Shown here in pieces: positions 24,837 to 34,274 of a DNA stretch of 64,000 nt (positions are counted from its first letter, which is position 1; the number at the start of each line of letters is the position of its first letter). Source of the DNA: Flammeovirgaceae bacterium (GTDB lineage: Bacteria; Bacteroidota; Bacteroidia; Cytophagales; Cyclobacteriaceae); contig JAIYCV010000048.1 in NCBI GenBank assembly GCA_027487845.1, positions 1 through 64,000 of the forward strand, in the 5' to 3' direction. Both the position numbers and the translations under genes were made by a program. Under the pieces are notes generated by a model. That model did no database searches. It worked only from the letters and a program-made list of their open reading frames with translations, and was not told the origin of the DNA.

Positions 24837-25610
24837 TTAAGCCGCCTTCCGTACACTCCTCTCCAATCGAACTTGATTCTGCTTCACTATTTGAACTATA
24901 TTTAGCTTATCTAATAGCTTAATTACTAAGTAGGTTGGGTCTATTTCATGCCAGCGAATACCGCCAAAGTTGGCTCGCGAGCCATATTTATGGTGGTTAT
25001 TGTGATAGCTTTCCCCCATCATCAAAAAATCAACCGGAAGGAAGTTTTTCGAAGTATCACCAACGGTAAAATTTCTGTAACCATACTTGTGGGCAAACCA
25101 ATTAATTATCGCTCCATGAACTGGACTCATCAAAAATTGAATTGGCAACAAAATCCAAAGCCACCAAACATTAGCGAAAATCAAATAAACTGTAAAGTAT
25201 GATAGACCCCAAAAAAGTCTTGATGGCCAAGAGCGAGCAAATTTGTCAAAGGCTTGCCAATCTGGAACTCCTTCAGTAAAACGAGTTTCTAGTGGAATCC
25301 GTTTGTTGGCGATGTCAGAATAGATCGTTTTTGTCTTCCACATCATTTTCCAAATAGTTTCATCGTATTTAGGAGAGTGTGGATCGTTCTCAGTATCCGC
25401 GAAAGCATGGTGCATTCTGTGCATTACGCCATATCCAAATGGACTCAAATAATTTGACCCTTGAAAAATCCAGGTGAGAATATAAAATACTTTTTCAGTG
25501 AACTTGTTCATCGTAAACGCTTTATGAGCGGCATAGCGATGAAGGAAAAAGGTTTGGAAAAATAACGACAGATACCAATGAGCGATAAAGAAAATCAAAA
25601 TAACCTTCAT
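24837..25610 (-). CDS. acyl-CoA / fatty-acid delta-9-type desaturase
   Basis: 257 residues. The three histidine boxes of membrane di-iron desaturases are present: HRYAAH (24-29), HRMHH (near 65) and HNNHH (near 208). Four or so hydrophobic segments lie around them. The enzyme inserts a double bond in acyl chains, raising membrane fluidity. It is 108 bp downstream of the ECF sigma gene on the same strand and next to cold-shock genes, so a role in cold adaptation is plausible, by inference. Confidence 0.92.
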   Translation of the reverse strand: MKVILIFFIAHWYLSLFFQTFFLHRYAAHKAFTMNKFTEKVFYILTWIFQGSNYLSPFGYGVMHRMHHAFADTENDPHSPKYDETIWKMMWKTKTIYSDIANKRIPLETRFTEGVPDWQAFDKFARSWPSRLFWGLSYFTVYLIFANVWWLWILLPIQFLMSPVHGAIINWFAHKYGYRNFTVGDTSKNFLPVDFLMMGESYHNNHHKYGSRANFGGIRWHEIDPTYLVIKLLDKLNIVQIVKQNQVRLERSVRKAA

Positions 25611-25718
25611 GATGTGAAATTAGGTTTAGGTAAAAAAATATCCAGCAAGTCGATTCAACGACTCACTAATGCTAAGACAGGAACGTCTTGGAATTGTGAC
25701 AAAAAGAGAGCGTTATTT

Positions 25719-26339
25719 TTAAAATTTCTTCCGAATGGAAGTAGCAATATCATTCTTCAGCTCCGTTATCAGATCAGACGCATTGCCTAAAGTACATGCC
25801 TTTTTGAAGCTATCGAGCATGTTGGGAGTTCGGGAAAGTTCAATAGAAAATTTAGAGGTTCCCTCTTCTATTTTTTTCTTTGCCCTTGAAAACAACTGGC
25901 GACAGTGCTCTTGTTTTTTATCAAATAGTTTTTGCAAATCTTCGTATTCAAATCCCAACGCCTCTTTCAAAAGATAGACTGCCTTTTCCAGGGGCTCCAG
26001 TTTATGATGAACAATGGCTAGTGCTTTGGAGAGTTCTGCTTCCAGATCCAAGTGTGCGAAATCAGATTCCTTTAACTTTAGAAATATTTCAGGTATATGA
26101 AAGGAATCCAAGCACTCCTCCTTCTTTGTTTTCAATGACGCAAGATGGCTCAATGCATTATTAGTCACAGATTTAATAAGGTATGCTTTTGTATTTTGAA
26201 TATGGGTTTTCTCGGCACTTAACCACTTCAAAAAGGTGTCTTGAACTATATCCTCTGCGTCCGCTTTACAACGCAATATTTTCATTGCTATTGTCTGCAA
26301 CAACGGTTGATAAAGAGATATGGCTTGATCTGGGCTCAC
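25719..26339 (-). CDS. ECF41-like sigma factor with shortened C-terminus
   Basis: 206 residues from GTG 26339. Region 2 reads KADAEDIVQDTFLKW; region 4 reads LEPLEKAVYLLKEALGFEYE then CRQLFSRAKKKIEEG. The spacing and the PEIF...L linker resemble the ECF41/SigJ group. That group normally carries a ~100-residue SnoaL-like domain after region 4; here only ~45 residues follow, ending in IATSIRKKF. The start is chosen because a promoter (26349-26379) puts transcription near 26342; the TTG at 26378 lies in a terminator T-run. No COE-type redox gene, the usual ECF41 partner, is adjacent; the desaturase is. Confidence 0.85.
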   Translation of the reverse strand: MSPDQAISLYQPLLQTIAMKILRCKADAEDIVQDTFLKWLSAEKTHIQNTKAYLIKSVTNNALSHLASLKTKKEECLDSFHIPEIFLKLKESDFAHLDLEAELSKALAIVHHKLEPLEKAVYLLKEALGFEYEDLQKLFDKKQEHCRQLFSRAKKKIEEGTSKFSIELSRTPNMLDSFKKACTLGNASDLITELKNDIATSIRKKF

Positions 26340-26348
26340 TAATTTGAG

Positions 26349-26379
26349 TAAATGTATTGTTAAATAATGTTTAAACAAA
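26349..26379 (-). promoter_or_regulatory. candidate promoter of the ECF sigma gene, overlapping a terminator
   Basis: On the minus strand: TTTG (26379-26376), 19 nt, TACATTTA (26356-26349), one mismatch to TAnnTTTG. The TTTG is made of the last bases of the upstream terminator's T-run. The expected start is about 3-5 nt before GTG 26339, so the mRNA would be nearly leaderless. Confidence 0.5.
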
Positions 26380-26411
26380 AAAAGAGCTGAACACGTTCAG
26401 CTCTTTTTTTT
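26377..26411 (-). terminator. intrinsic terminator after the TPR gene (symmetrical)
   Basis: Stem GAGCTGAA (26384-26391) / TTCAGCTC (26396-26403) with a 4-nt loop, flanked by A7 on one side and T8 on the other. It ends transcription of the minus-strand TPR gene and could work in both directions. Confidence 0.93.
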
Positions 26412-26432
26412 ACGATGCTACAAACATGCAAA

Positions 26433-27659
26433 CTAGTTGTCTAACCCGAGCGCTTTGATACGCTTATTAACCTTATCGGCTTTGTCGTCCATTACCAATG
26501 CGGAATAGATCTCCGACAATGTATAGAGTACTGTTTCATTGTCTGGTTGTATTTTTTCTGCACGCTCCCAATAGGGAAGCGCTGTCTCATACCGTTTTTG
26601 AAGCACCACAAAAAGCTCCTTTCGCTTGGTTAACTCATTAGGTGTTATCCCTAATTTATCACGCTCTGACTTCGTTTTCTTCGCGTCAATCAAGTACATT
26701 TTGGCTAGATCCAATTGCGCTTCAAAATACTGGGGATCAATATCGACTGCCTTTTGATACGCCATCTTAGCAGAGTCAACATTGTTCAGCTCATTATGCA
26801 GTTGCGCAAGTAGGTAATAACTTTCCTTCTCCGTAGGATTCTTTGCTAAAACACCTTTTATCGTTTTTTTTGCTAAATCATACTTCTTTTGGGAAAGATA
26901 AATGTTCAATTCATATTTAGGGAAATCCGGATTTTTCGGATACTTCACCCTAGCCTCCTTTATTGCCGAAAGTGCCTTGTCCATATCTTTTTTCTTATCT
27001 TGGTAGATGCTGATCAACTGAAGGTAAGCGTCTGAATTTTTACCACCATTAGCAAAGTATTTTTCAATGTACGGTATTGCCTTATCATATTCCTCGGCTG
27101 AAGGCCCGAAATACACTCCGGCATTCAACAACATAGTCGTGTCACTAGGCAAAAAATACACTACACGTTCAATATAATCGAAGGCTTTTTTGTACTCTTT
27201 CTCTTTTTCATAATATTGAATGGCTTTTGTCAAATAACTTTGCGCGAATGTTGCATTTATCGACTCGTAAGTTATTGGCAAGAGGCCTTGTGCATCTTTA
27301 ATATCCGAAATCCCTTTTCCAATCGTTTTGTCAATTGACTGGCTTTTTGCAAAAGCTTCTATCGCCACTTGGTATGGATTGGACTCCAATCCCTTGGCTG
27401 TTTGATTTTTGGTTGTATCAATCCCAAAGTAAACAAGCCCCTTCATGTACCAAGCTTGCGCAGCATTTTTTGAAGGCTCGCCTTTCTTGTTCACCATGAA
27501 TTCTTGATTTGCCACAGTAACGTCAATAATGGCTTTGGCTTCTTCATATTTACCTGTTCTTAGCGCTTTTTCAGCTTTCGAGATGCTTGGCTTTATTTCC
27601 TTTTGAGCGATTGCCAACAATGGCAAACACAGACTGATAAGGATTACTACTTTTTTCAT
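26433..27659 (-). CDS. secreted/periplasmic tetratricopeptide-repeat protein
   Basis: 408 residues. Signal peptide (KKVVILISLCLPLLAIAQKE). The rest is a chain of TPR-type helices, e.g. KALRTGKYEEAKAI, EKEKEYKKAFDYIERVVYFL, KNPTEKESYYLLAQLHNELN and DPQYFEAQLDLAKMYL, about eight repeats. TPR arrays bind other proteins. It lies 21 bp after gyrA on the same strand, so it is probably read from the gyrA transcript, and it has a strong terminator. Partner unknown. Confidence 0.88.
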   Translation of the reverse strand: MKKVVILISLCLPLLAIAQKEIKPSISKAEKALRTGKYEEAKAIIDVTVANQEFMVNKKGEPSKNAAQAWYMKGLVYFGIDTTKNQTAKGLESNPYQVAIEAFAKSQSIDKTIGKGISDIKDAQGLLPITYESINATFAQSYLTKAIQYYEKEKEYKKAFDYIERVVYFLPSDTTMLLNAGVYFGPSAEEYDKAIPYIEKYFANGGKNSDAYLQLISIYQDKKKDMDKALSAIKEARVKYPKNPDFPKYELNIYLSQKKYDLAKKTIKGVLAKNPTEKESYYLLAQLHNELNNVDSAKMAYQKAVDIDPQYFEAQLDLAKMYLIDAKKTKSERDKLGITPNELTKRKELFVVLQKRYETALPYWERAEKIQPDNETVLYTLSEIYSALVMDDKADKVNKRIKALGLDN

Positions 27660-27680
27660 TCGTGTTACAGTTTATGGTTA

Positions 27681-30239
27681 TTAATTTTCGGGTTCTGGTT
27701 GCTGATTTAAGTTTTCTCCGTTGGTCTCATTGTTAATGTTATCGCTAGGGCCTTCTTCGTTTGGCATTTCTACAGTATCCATGTTTTGGATTTTTTCCAC
27801 CGAAGAAATGGCATCGTCTTCATTTAGCTTGATCAATCTTACCCCTTGTGTTGCTCTTCCCATTACGCGCATGCTTTCTACTTTTATGCGAATACTGATG
27901 CCAGAGCGATTGATGATCATGAGCTCATCTTTATCTCCCACTTCCTTTATAGCAACAAGCTTACCAGTTTTTTCGGTAACTGCCAATGCTTTTACTCCTT
28001 TTCCACCTCTTCTGGTAATTCGGTAGTCCTCCACAGACGATCGTTTACCATATCCGTTCTCTGTAACCACCAGCAAATTAGCGTCTTCTCTGGTAATACA
28101 TACCATTCCAATCACTCGATCGTTTTCGGTTTCAAGGTTTACACCCCTCACGCCCGAAGCGGTTCTTCCCATCGGGCGAACGTCTGCTTCATTAAAGTGA
28201 ACTGCCTTGCCTTCGCTTTTGGCGATGATAATATGGTTGCTTCCATTGGTCAAAGCCACATTCAGCAGGCGATCTCCTTCGTTTATGGTAATAGCGGTAA
28301 TACCGTTGGCGCGGGGTCGAGAATATGCTTCGAGTGAGGTTTTCTTGATAGTGCCTCGTTCAGTACAAAGGATGACAAAATTACTATTCAGGTACTCTTC
28401 ATCCGTAAGATCTTTTATATTCAAAATTGCCCTTACACTATCGCCACTTTCAATATTTAACAAGTTTTGAATAGCCCTACCCTTCGAAAGTTTATTGCCT
28501 TCTGGTATCTCATATGCCTTTTTCCAATAAACTTTTCCTTGAGCAGTAAAGATTAACAGGTAGTTGTGTGCGTGGGCAATAAATAATTTTTCAGTAAAAT
28601 CATCTTCTTTGGTGGATACGCCTTTTGAACCTACTCCGCCTCTACCTTGCGTTCTGTATTCAGACAACAGCGTGCGTTTAATATATCCTTGGTTAGAAAC
28701 CGTGATTACCATCTCTTCGTTGGCAATCATGTCTTCCATTGTAATATCATCGTCACTTAGCACAACCTCGGTTCTTCGGGCATCGCCATAGCGTTCTTTG
28801 ATTTCCGCCAACTCATCTTTAATGATTCCCATGCGAATGGATTCATCACCCAAAATCTCCTTTAATCGGGCAATCAAGGCCATTACTTCATTGTATTCAT
28901 TCTGGATTTTCTCTCTTTCGAGGCCGGTAAGCCTCTGTAAACGCATTTCTAAAATGGCTTTCGCCTGAATTTCGGAAAGGCTAAAGCTTTGCATCAATCC
29001 CGCTTTCGCCACCTCGACATCTTTTGATTCTCTGATTAAGGTAATTACCGCATCGAGATTATCGAGGGCAATTAAGTAGCCTTCCAAAATATGAGCCCGC
29101 TTCTCCGCTTCCGCTAAATCGTACGTTGTTCTGCGGATTACCACTTCGTGACGATGGTCCACAAAATGGACGATCATGTCTTTTAGGTTCAAGGTTTGAG
29201 GCCTTCCTTTCACCAACGCCACGTTATTTACACCAAATGACGATTGAAGTTGTGTGTATTTAAAGAGGTTATTCAACACCACATTAGGTATCGCATCGCG
29301 CTTTAGATCGTACACTACACGGTAGCCATCGCGATCCGACTCATCGCGTATGTCGCTAATGCCCTCTATCTTCTTCTCATTGACAAGTGCCGCGGTTTTT
29401 TCAATCATCATTGCCTTGTTCACCATGTAGGGAACTTCGGTAACGATGATCTGATCTTTGCCGGTTGCATTTACTACAATTTCGGCTTTGGCGCGGATGA
29501 TCACCCGTCCTCTTCCCGTAAGGAAAGCCTCTTGCACACCACTGGTGCCATAGATGATTCCACCCGTTGGGAAATCAGGCGCGGTAATAAATTTCATCAA
29601 CTCAGGAATGGTGATCTCCCGATTGTCAATATAGGCTACAATGCCGTCCACCACTTCGGTTAAATTATGGGGCGCCATGTTGGTGGCCATGCCTACCGCT
29701 ATACCCGAGGAGCCATTAATCAGCAGATTTGGAATTTTGCCCGGCAGCACGGTTGGTTCCGTAAGCGAATCGTCAAAGTTGGGTTGAAAATCAACGGTAT
29801 CTTTGTTGATGTCTGAAAGCAATTCTTCAGCCGTTCTGCGAAGACGCGCCTCCGTATAACGCATTGCTGCTGGCGAGTCTCCATCAATTGAACCGAAGTT
29901 TCCTTGGCCGTCTACGAGGGTGTATCGGAGCGACCAATCTTGCGCCATGCGCACCATGGTATCGTATACCGATGAATCGCCATGAGGGTGATACTTACCC
30001 AGCACCTCCCCTACAATTCTGGCTGATTTTTTATACGGTTTGTTATAATTGACACCCAAGTCGAGCATTCCGTACAATACCCTTCTGTGAACCGGTTTTA
30101 GGCCGTCACGCACATCGGGAAGGGCGCGCGAAACAATAACCGACATCGAATAATCGATGTAAGCACCGCGCATTTCGTCTTCAATATTGATTAGGATTAC
30201 ATTCGAGGTATTGGAAGCTCCTTCTTTTTCTTCTGCCAC
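27681..30239 (-). CDS. gyrA: DNA gyrase subunit A
   Basis: 852 residues from GTG 30239 (GTG GCA GAA GAA). The breakage-reunion domain has [16 protein letters not shown] and the catalytic Tyr128 in [10 protein letters not shown]. The quinolone region [15 protein letters not shown] keeps Ser89 and Asp93, the residues equal to E. coli Ser83 and Asp87, so it is the sensitive type there. The C-terminal beta-pinwheel has the GyrA box (QGRGGVG) and six blade-like repeats. The acidic Asn/Glu-rich tail ([20 protein letters not shown]) is lineage-variable. Partner gyrB is not in the window. Confidence 0.98.
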   Translation of the reverse strand: MAEEKEGASNTSNVILINIEDEMRGAYIDYSMSVIVSRALPDVRDGLKPVHRRVLYGMLDLGVNYNKPYKKSARIVGEVLGKYHPHGDSSVYDTMVRMAQDWSLRYTLVDGQGNFGSIDGDSPAAMRYTEARLRRTAEELLSDINKDTVDFQPNFDDSLTEPTVLPGKIPNLLINGSSGIAVGMATNMAPHNLTEVVDGIVAYIDNREITIPELMKFITAPDFPTGGIIYGTSGVQEAFLTGRGRVIIRAKAEIVVNATGKDQIIVTEVPYMVNKAMMIEKTAALVNEKKIEGISDIRDESDRDGYRVVYDLKRDAIPNVVLNNLFKYTQLQSSFGVNNVALVKGRPQTLNLKDMIVHFVDHRHEVVIRRTTYDLAEAEKRAHILEGYLIALDNLDAVITLIRESKDVEVAKAGLMQSFSLSEIQAKAILEMRLQRLTGLEREKIQNEYNEVMALIARLKEILGDESIRMGIIKDELAEIKERYGDARRTEVVLSDDDITMEDMIANEEMVITVSNQGYIKRTLLSEYRTQGRGGVGSKGVSTKEDDFTEKLFIAHAHNYLLIFTAQGKVYWKKAYEIPEGNKLSKGRAIQNLLNIESGDSVRAILNIKDLTDEEYLNSNFVILCTERGTIKKTSLEAYSRPRANGITAITINEGDRLLNVALTNGSNHIIIAKSEGKAVHFNEADVRPMGRTASGVRGVNLETENDRVIGMVCITREDANLLVVTENGYGKRSSVEDYRITRRGGKGVKALAVTEKTGKLVAIKEVGDKDELMIINRSGISIRIKVESMRVMGRATQGVRLIKLNEDDAISSVEKIQNMDTVEMPNEEGPSDNINNETNGENLNQQPEPEN

Positions 30240-30375
30240 TGATTTTTGAGAATTTATGAGTGGGTAAAGATAAGAAATTTGTTGCTAGGTATAAGTTATT
30301 AATAGCAAGATTATTCTTTGAGGAAAAGAAAAACATTGAACAAAAATCGAAGCCTATCCTAAACTGGTATCTTTG

Positions 30376-31452
30376 CTAATAAGGGTTCAATTTTCTCTTA
30401 TTTTTTCCTTTGTATTTAATCAGGACCGGATCATTCTCACCATAACCTGGATTTTGGATTTCATAAAACTTATGGTCTCTGCTTCTATATTCCTTGTTTC
30501 CATGCGCATGGTTTATTTGAACTCTGCAATATTTGTGGTAACACTTAGGAAGTTCAGGTATGCGATAAGTAACTCCTACGTTTAAATATAACGCGTTCAT
30601 AGCATGGTCTATGCTTTTGCCACTTGGTGGTAATGCAATCGAATAGCTTTTAATTTCGATGGAAGGACGAGCAAAAACTTTAAAATATTCCGAAAACTCC
30701 CGCTCCACGGTTAGCCCCAAATTGTAATACAAGCCCTTTTCAATCAACGAACTATTGAAGTTAGAGCCAGGCGAAAAGTTTCCTATGTTCGCATCGACAG
30801 TCGCGAGGTACTTGTTATATCGATAAAAGGAATAGCCAATAATTCCAAAGTAGCGACTCATAAAACCGAGCGTGCTGCTCGGAGTTACGGAATACTGCTC
30901 AGGGATAATAGCCGATGAACCCGTTAAGCTACCCAATAGCATCAATTCATACGAGTAGCCAGCCCCGAACCGAAACTGTTTATATTCATAATGAACAGTA
31001 AGTTTTAATGGAATGTTAAGCCCATTACCTCTAAACTTATAGGGCGCGGTGGTAATACTTTGAAAAGTTAGCGGGTTAAACGTGTTTTCGGAAATGGGAC
31101 TAGTCGATTGAGTGGCATCAGTTAGCCAATTTGAATAGCGAATTGCCGCTTCCATTCCTTGCGGGAATAGCTGGGGAGGCACTACGGCAAATACATTTTC
31201 TGGTTGGGTGTCAAACAGCGTTGGTGGTTGGCCGTTTAGTTGAAAGATGCCAAAGCCAGTAGTCTCGTGGCTAAAGATTGTATTCCCAACACCAGTGCTC
31301 AGTCCAAAAACAAGTTTATTCAAAAATGAAGTCTTGTTCTTCTTCCTTTCTACATAAAATTTTTCCAGCGGAAATTGAGTTTTCTCTTCATCTTGTGCCG
31401 AAAGCACCATTGGAAAAAGAACAAAGAAGAGGAAAAAGATGGGCGACTTCAA
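30376..31452 (-). CDS. predicted outer-membrane beta-barrel protein
   Basis: 358 residues from a TTG at 31452. A signal peptide (KSPIFFLFFVLFPMVLSAQ) leads into alternating amphipathic beta strands with aromatic ends (LKLTVHYEYKQFRFGAGYSYEL, YFGIIGYSFYRYNKYLATVDANIG, YYNLGLTVEREFSEYFKVFARPS). This pattern indicates an outer-membrane barrel. The end (residues ~315-358) is a basic tail (CYHKYCRVQINHAHGNKEYR...KYKGKNKRKLNPY) rather than a terminal Phe strand, which is unusual. No family assigned. Confidence 0.75.
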   Translation of the reverse strand: MKSPIFFLFFVLFPMVLSAQDEEKTQFPLEKFYVERKKNKTSFLNKLVFGLSTGVGNTIFSHETTGFGIFQLNGQPPTLFDTQPENVFAVVPPQLFPQGMEAAIRYSNWLTDATQSTSPISENTFNPLTFQSITTAPYKFRGNGLNIPLKLTVHYEYKQFRFGAGYSYELMLLGSLTGSSAIIPEQYSVTPSSTLGFMSRYFGIIGYSFYRYNKYLATVDANIGNFSPGSNFNSSLIEKGLYYNLGLTVEREFSEYFKVFARPSIEIKSYSIALPPSGKSIDHAMNALYLNVGVTYRIPELPKCYHKYCRVQINHAHGNKEYRSRDHKFYEIQNPGYGENDPVLIKYKGKNKRKLNPY

Positions 31453-31498
31453 TATTGAGCTTTAAATATTGTTGCTAAGATAATCGTTTACCTTCAAA

Positions 31499-32956
31499 TT
31501 AATAATATCCATAATTTGGAATCTCACTTTCTAACGAACTAAAGGTGTGAAATAGTATCTGGCGCTTTTGAGTTTCATAATTAAATGAGTGCTCTGAAAC
31601 TTTGCCCTCACGATCTATAAGTTTAAGTTTCACTGAGTTGTGACCTTCGCGCAAGGGAACGCGAGAATAATAAATAGTATGGGGCAAAGTTTGCCAATTG
31701 CGCGTGTCTGCTTTTTCTGTAAGCGAGTTAATAATACCCAGAACAGATCCTACTACTTTGTCCTCTTTCCTAACTTGATACTCACCGGTTTTCTTTACCG
31801 CCAATCTAATCAATGCTTTGCTGAATTCAAGTACCATTCGTTCTTCCAATGCTTTAAAAGCAATCTTGTTCACATCTTCGATGATCTCCAGATTAAAAGT
31901 TTGGGCGTCCATTTCTAGAGAAGCAGAACTAAAATAGGTTGGGCGTTCCACGTACTTTGGAAAAACCACTCTGAAAATTCGCAAATTTGCCAATGCATTT
32001 TTATCTTTTTCTTCATAGCCTTCCAGCGAAAACGGAAAGGAAAAACCCAACTCATTGTTGGTAAACTGAAGTCTGTTTCCTTGCCGGGCGACTGCAAAGG
32101 TAAGCCCCCATTCGGCCTTTACAGGACTTAAACCGTTATGCCAAAAGAAGATAAGGGTAGCCTCATCTGGCTCATAATGATAGTCTTCCCGATTAAACGC
32201 GGTCTTAAAATGCGCCAGCTCATCGGTGAGTCCGCTCAAGTAAGCCGTTCTTAAAATATCTTCTTTCAATTGCTGTGGGGTTTGTAATTGAAATAGGTTG
32301 TTATAATCGCTCTGATAAATTTCATACGCATTTTTATAGGCAATAAAAGCATCATTATACTCTTTATTTTTTTCATAGATGATGCCCATCAAAAGATTTG
32401 CAAAAGCATCGCGTTTGTATTTGTTGCTTGACTCATACCGATCACTTAGCTGTTGCAATCGAATATTCAGTCTGCGGCATTCCACCAATGCTTCCTCGGT
32501 TTTGTCAAGCTTCAAATAATTAATTGCTTTGTAATAAAGTAAGAGCAGGTGCTCATGATCTTCGCCTTTGTAGCTTGTTACTGTCGGATTGGTCAAATAG
32601 GAGGCGGCTTCATTCAAGTAGTTGATTCTATAGTCTTCGCCAAAAATATACGCTTTTTCAAAATAGGCATTACTCTCTTCATACCTACCGAGCATAGAAA
32701 GCACTAAGCCATTGTTTACAAAGTATAAGAATTGTTTTTTGCCGCTTGCTTCAGAGGATTGGGATTGCAATGAGCTGAGCGCCTTTGGCAAGTTGCCATT
32801 TTCAAATTCTTGATTAAATGTAAAATTTGCTTGATAATAAGTGGCGCAAGATTGAATGGTAAGTAATGCAATAATCGCTATGATTTTTGTGCAACCAGAC
32901 CTCCGCTTGCTTTTGGCAACCTGCACGCTATTACCTTGCGGGTAGTCAGAGCTCAT
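31499..32956 (-). CDS. COG3014-family lipoprotein
   Basis: 485 residues. An N-terminal hydrophobic segment ends in the lipobox LLTIQSC (Cys37). The N-terminal half has TPR-like helices (LGRYEESNAYFEKAYIFGED, EKNKEYNDAFIAYKNAYEIY), and the C-terminal half is beta-rich. The overall order fits the COG3014 family, often encoded next to lpoB. It starts 9 bp after the LpoB-like gene, so they form an operon. The lipoprotein might act with LpoB at the outer membrane to control peptidoglycan synthesis; this is context only. Confidence 0.85.
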   Translation of the reverse strand: MSSDYPQGNSVQVAKSKRRSGCTKIIAIIALLTIQSCATYYQANFTFNQEFENGNLPKALSSLQSQSSEASGKKQFLYFVNNGLVLSMLGRYEESNAYFEKAYIFGEDYRINYLNEAASYLTNPTVTSYKGEDHEHLLLLYYKAINYLKLDKTEEALVECRRLNIRLQQLSDRYESSNKYKRDAFANLLMGIIYEKNKEYNDAFIAYKNAYEIYQSDYNNLFQLQTPQQLKEDILRTAYLSGLTDELAHFKTAFNREDYHYEPDEATLIFFWHNGLSPVKAEWGLTFAVARQGNRLQFTNNELGFSFPFSLEGYEEKDKNALANLRIFRVVFPKYVERPTYFSSASLEMDAQTFNLEIIEDVNKIAFKALEERMVLEFSKALIRLAVKKTGEYQVRKEDKVVGSVLGIINSLTEKADTRNWQTLPHTIYYSRVPLREGHNSVKLKLIDREGKVSEHSFNYETQKRQILFHTFSSLESEIPNYGYY

Positions 32957-32965
32957 ATTCTGCTT

Positions 32966-33538
32966 CTAATTCCTGATAAACTTTTTAATCTCCTCTTGCC
33001 CGTACCAAACGCGTTTATTTGTGCTCATATCCGTAAGGAAAAGAGTAATTATATAATTTACTACGCGCTTTTTATTGTAAACGTCCGTCTCCGATGTCAT
33101 TTCGCCAAACAGCATTAGGTTGGCACCTACTTCCTCACCCCATTTTGCCAAGGTAGTCGCAGCAGCAAAATCCTGTTGTTGCACTCGTTCTTCTCGTAGC
33201 TTATCTCTAAACTTGTCTGATTCAACTAAATCGGCAACGCCCGAGGTGTAAATCGCAAGCTCCAGTTTCTTGATGTAGTTTTGGGCATCAATATGCTCGC
33301 TCGTTTTGTTGAGTACCAAACCCACTATGATAGCTGGTTTTTTATTGAGTTCTTTTCCGTAGGCTTTGAATCTATCGCTGGCAAGCAGGTTTGATATCAT
33401 CTTTTCCGCAACCTGCCTGGAATCGCTGTCGTTCCATCTGCCACTTAGGTCAATTGTTTCCGCGGGCGCTATTCGTGTTACGGTTCTTGCACAACCAAAA
33501 AAAGTAAAGAGAATTAGGATAGCACAACGAATTTTCAT
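32966..33538 (-). CDS. LpoB-like penicillin-binding-protein activator lipoprotein
   Basis: 190 residues. Lipobox FTFFGC (Cys16). The core starts with a stretch like LpoB (ETIDLSGRWNDSDSRQVAEKM) and continues with alpha/beta elements such as AIIVGLVLNKTSEHID and VDLVESDKF-type strands. LpoB reaches across the periplasm to activate PBP1b in E. coli. Here the linker is short, and PBP partners in Bacteroidota are not established. First gene of an operon with COG3014. Confidence 0.85.
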   Translation of the reverse strand: MKIRCAILILFTFFGCARTVTRIAPAETIDLSGRWNDSDSRQVAEKMISNLLASDRFKAYGKELNKKPAIIVGLVLNKTSEHIDAQNYIKKLELAIYTSGVADLVESDKFRDKLREERVQQQDFAAATTLAKWGEEVGANLMLFGEMTSETDVYNKKRVVNYIITLFLTDMSTNKRVWYGQEEIKKFIRN

Positions 33539-33576
33539 AAAAACAATTGTTCAAAATTCTTGCCAAGAAATCTAAG

Positions 33577-34227
33577 CTATAGATTTTTTAACTGTTGAAT
33601 TACACCTTTCGGATTGACAGAGGAAAAAACAAAATTGCCCGCCACCAGAACATCCGCGCCAGCCTCTAACAATGATTTTGCGTTGTGTTGGTTTACCCCA
33701 CCGTCAATTTCAATAAGCGCTTTTGATTTTGATTGCGCGATCAATGATTTCAACTGACGCACCTTCTTGTATGTATTTTCAATAAATGATTGGCCGCCAA
33801 AGCCCGGATTTACTGACATTAGGCAGACGACATCAATCGATTCAATAACATTTTCGAGCACTGCAATTTGCGTATGCGGATTCAACGCCACACCTGCTTT
33901 TATGCCCAATGCTCTTATTTGCTCAATCACTCGATGAAGATGGGGAGTTGCTTCTTCATGAACAGAAATTACAGAAGCGCCCGCTTTGTGAAAAGCTTCT
34001 ATGTATCGCTCTGGTTGGACAATCATCAAATGAACGTCCAGTGGTTTTGCTGCATGGCGATGAATTGCCTGAACAACGGGAATACCAAAACTAATATTAG
34101 GAACAAAAACACCATCCATTACATCTACGTGAATCCAATCGGCCTGACTTTCATTTATCATCTGTACTTCTTTTTCAAGATTGGCAAAATCGGCAGCAAG
34201 AATAGAGGGGGCGATGATTGATTTCAT
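33577..34227 (-). CDS. rpe: ribulose-phosphate 3-epimerase
   Basis: 216 residues. A TIM barrel that interconverts ribulose-5-P and xylulose-5-P in the pentose phosphate pathway. Seen: APSILAADFANLEKEV, the metal-site HVDVMDGVFVPN with the catalytic Asp, VHLMIVQPERYI, MSVNPGFGGQSF and EIDGGVN. Length is normal. Confidence 0.97.
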   Translation of the reverse strand: MKSIIAPSILAADFANLEKEVQMINESQADWIHVDVMDGVFVPNISFGIPVVQAIHRHAAKPLDVHLMIVQPERYIEAFHKAGASVISVHEEATPHLHRVIEQIRALGIKAGVALNPHTQIAVLENVIESIDVVCLMSVNPGFGGQSFIENTYKKVRQLKSLIAQSKSKALIEIDGGVNQHNAKSLLEAGADVLVAGNFVFSSVNPKGVIQQLKNL

Positions 34228-34274
34228 TTAAAAAAGAGCTTAGGCGTAGAATCTAAAATTCAAAATTGTAAAAA

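Noticed and set aside
30367-30375. TATCTTTG box on the plus strand near 30370
   Set aside because: No -33 element at the proper distance, and the following ORF (30373-30585) is antisense to the barrel gene without protein-like features.
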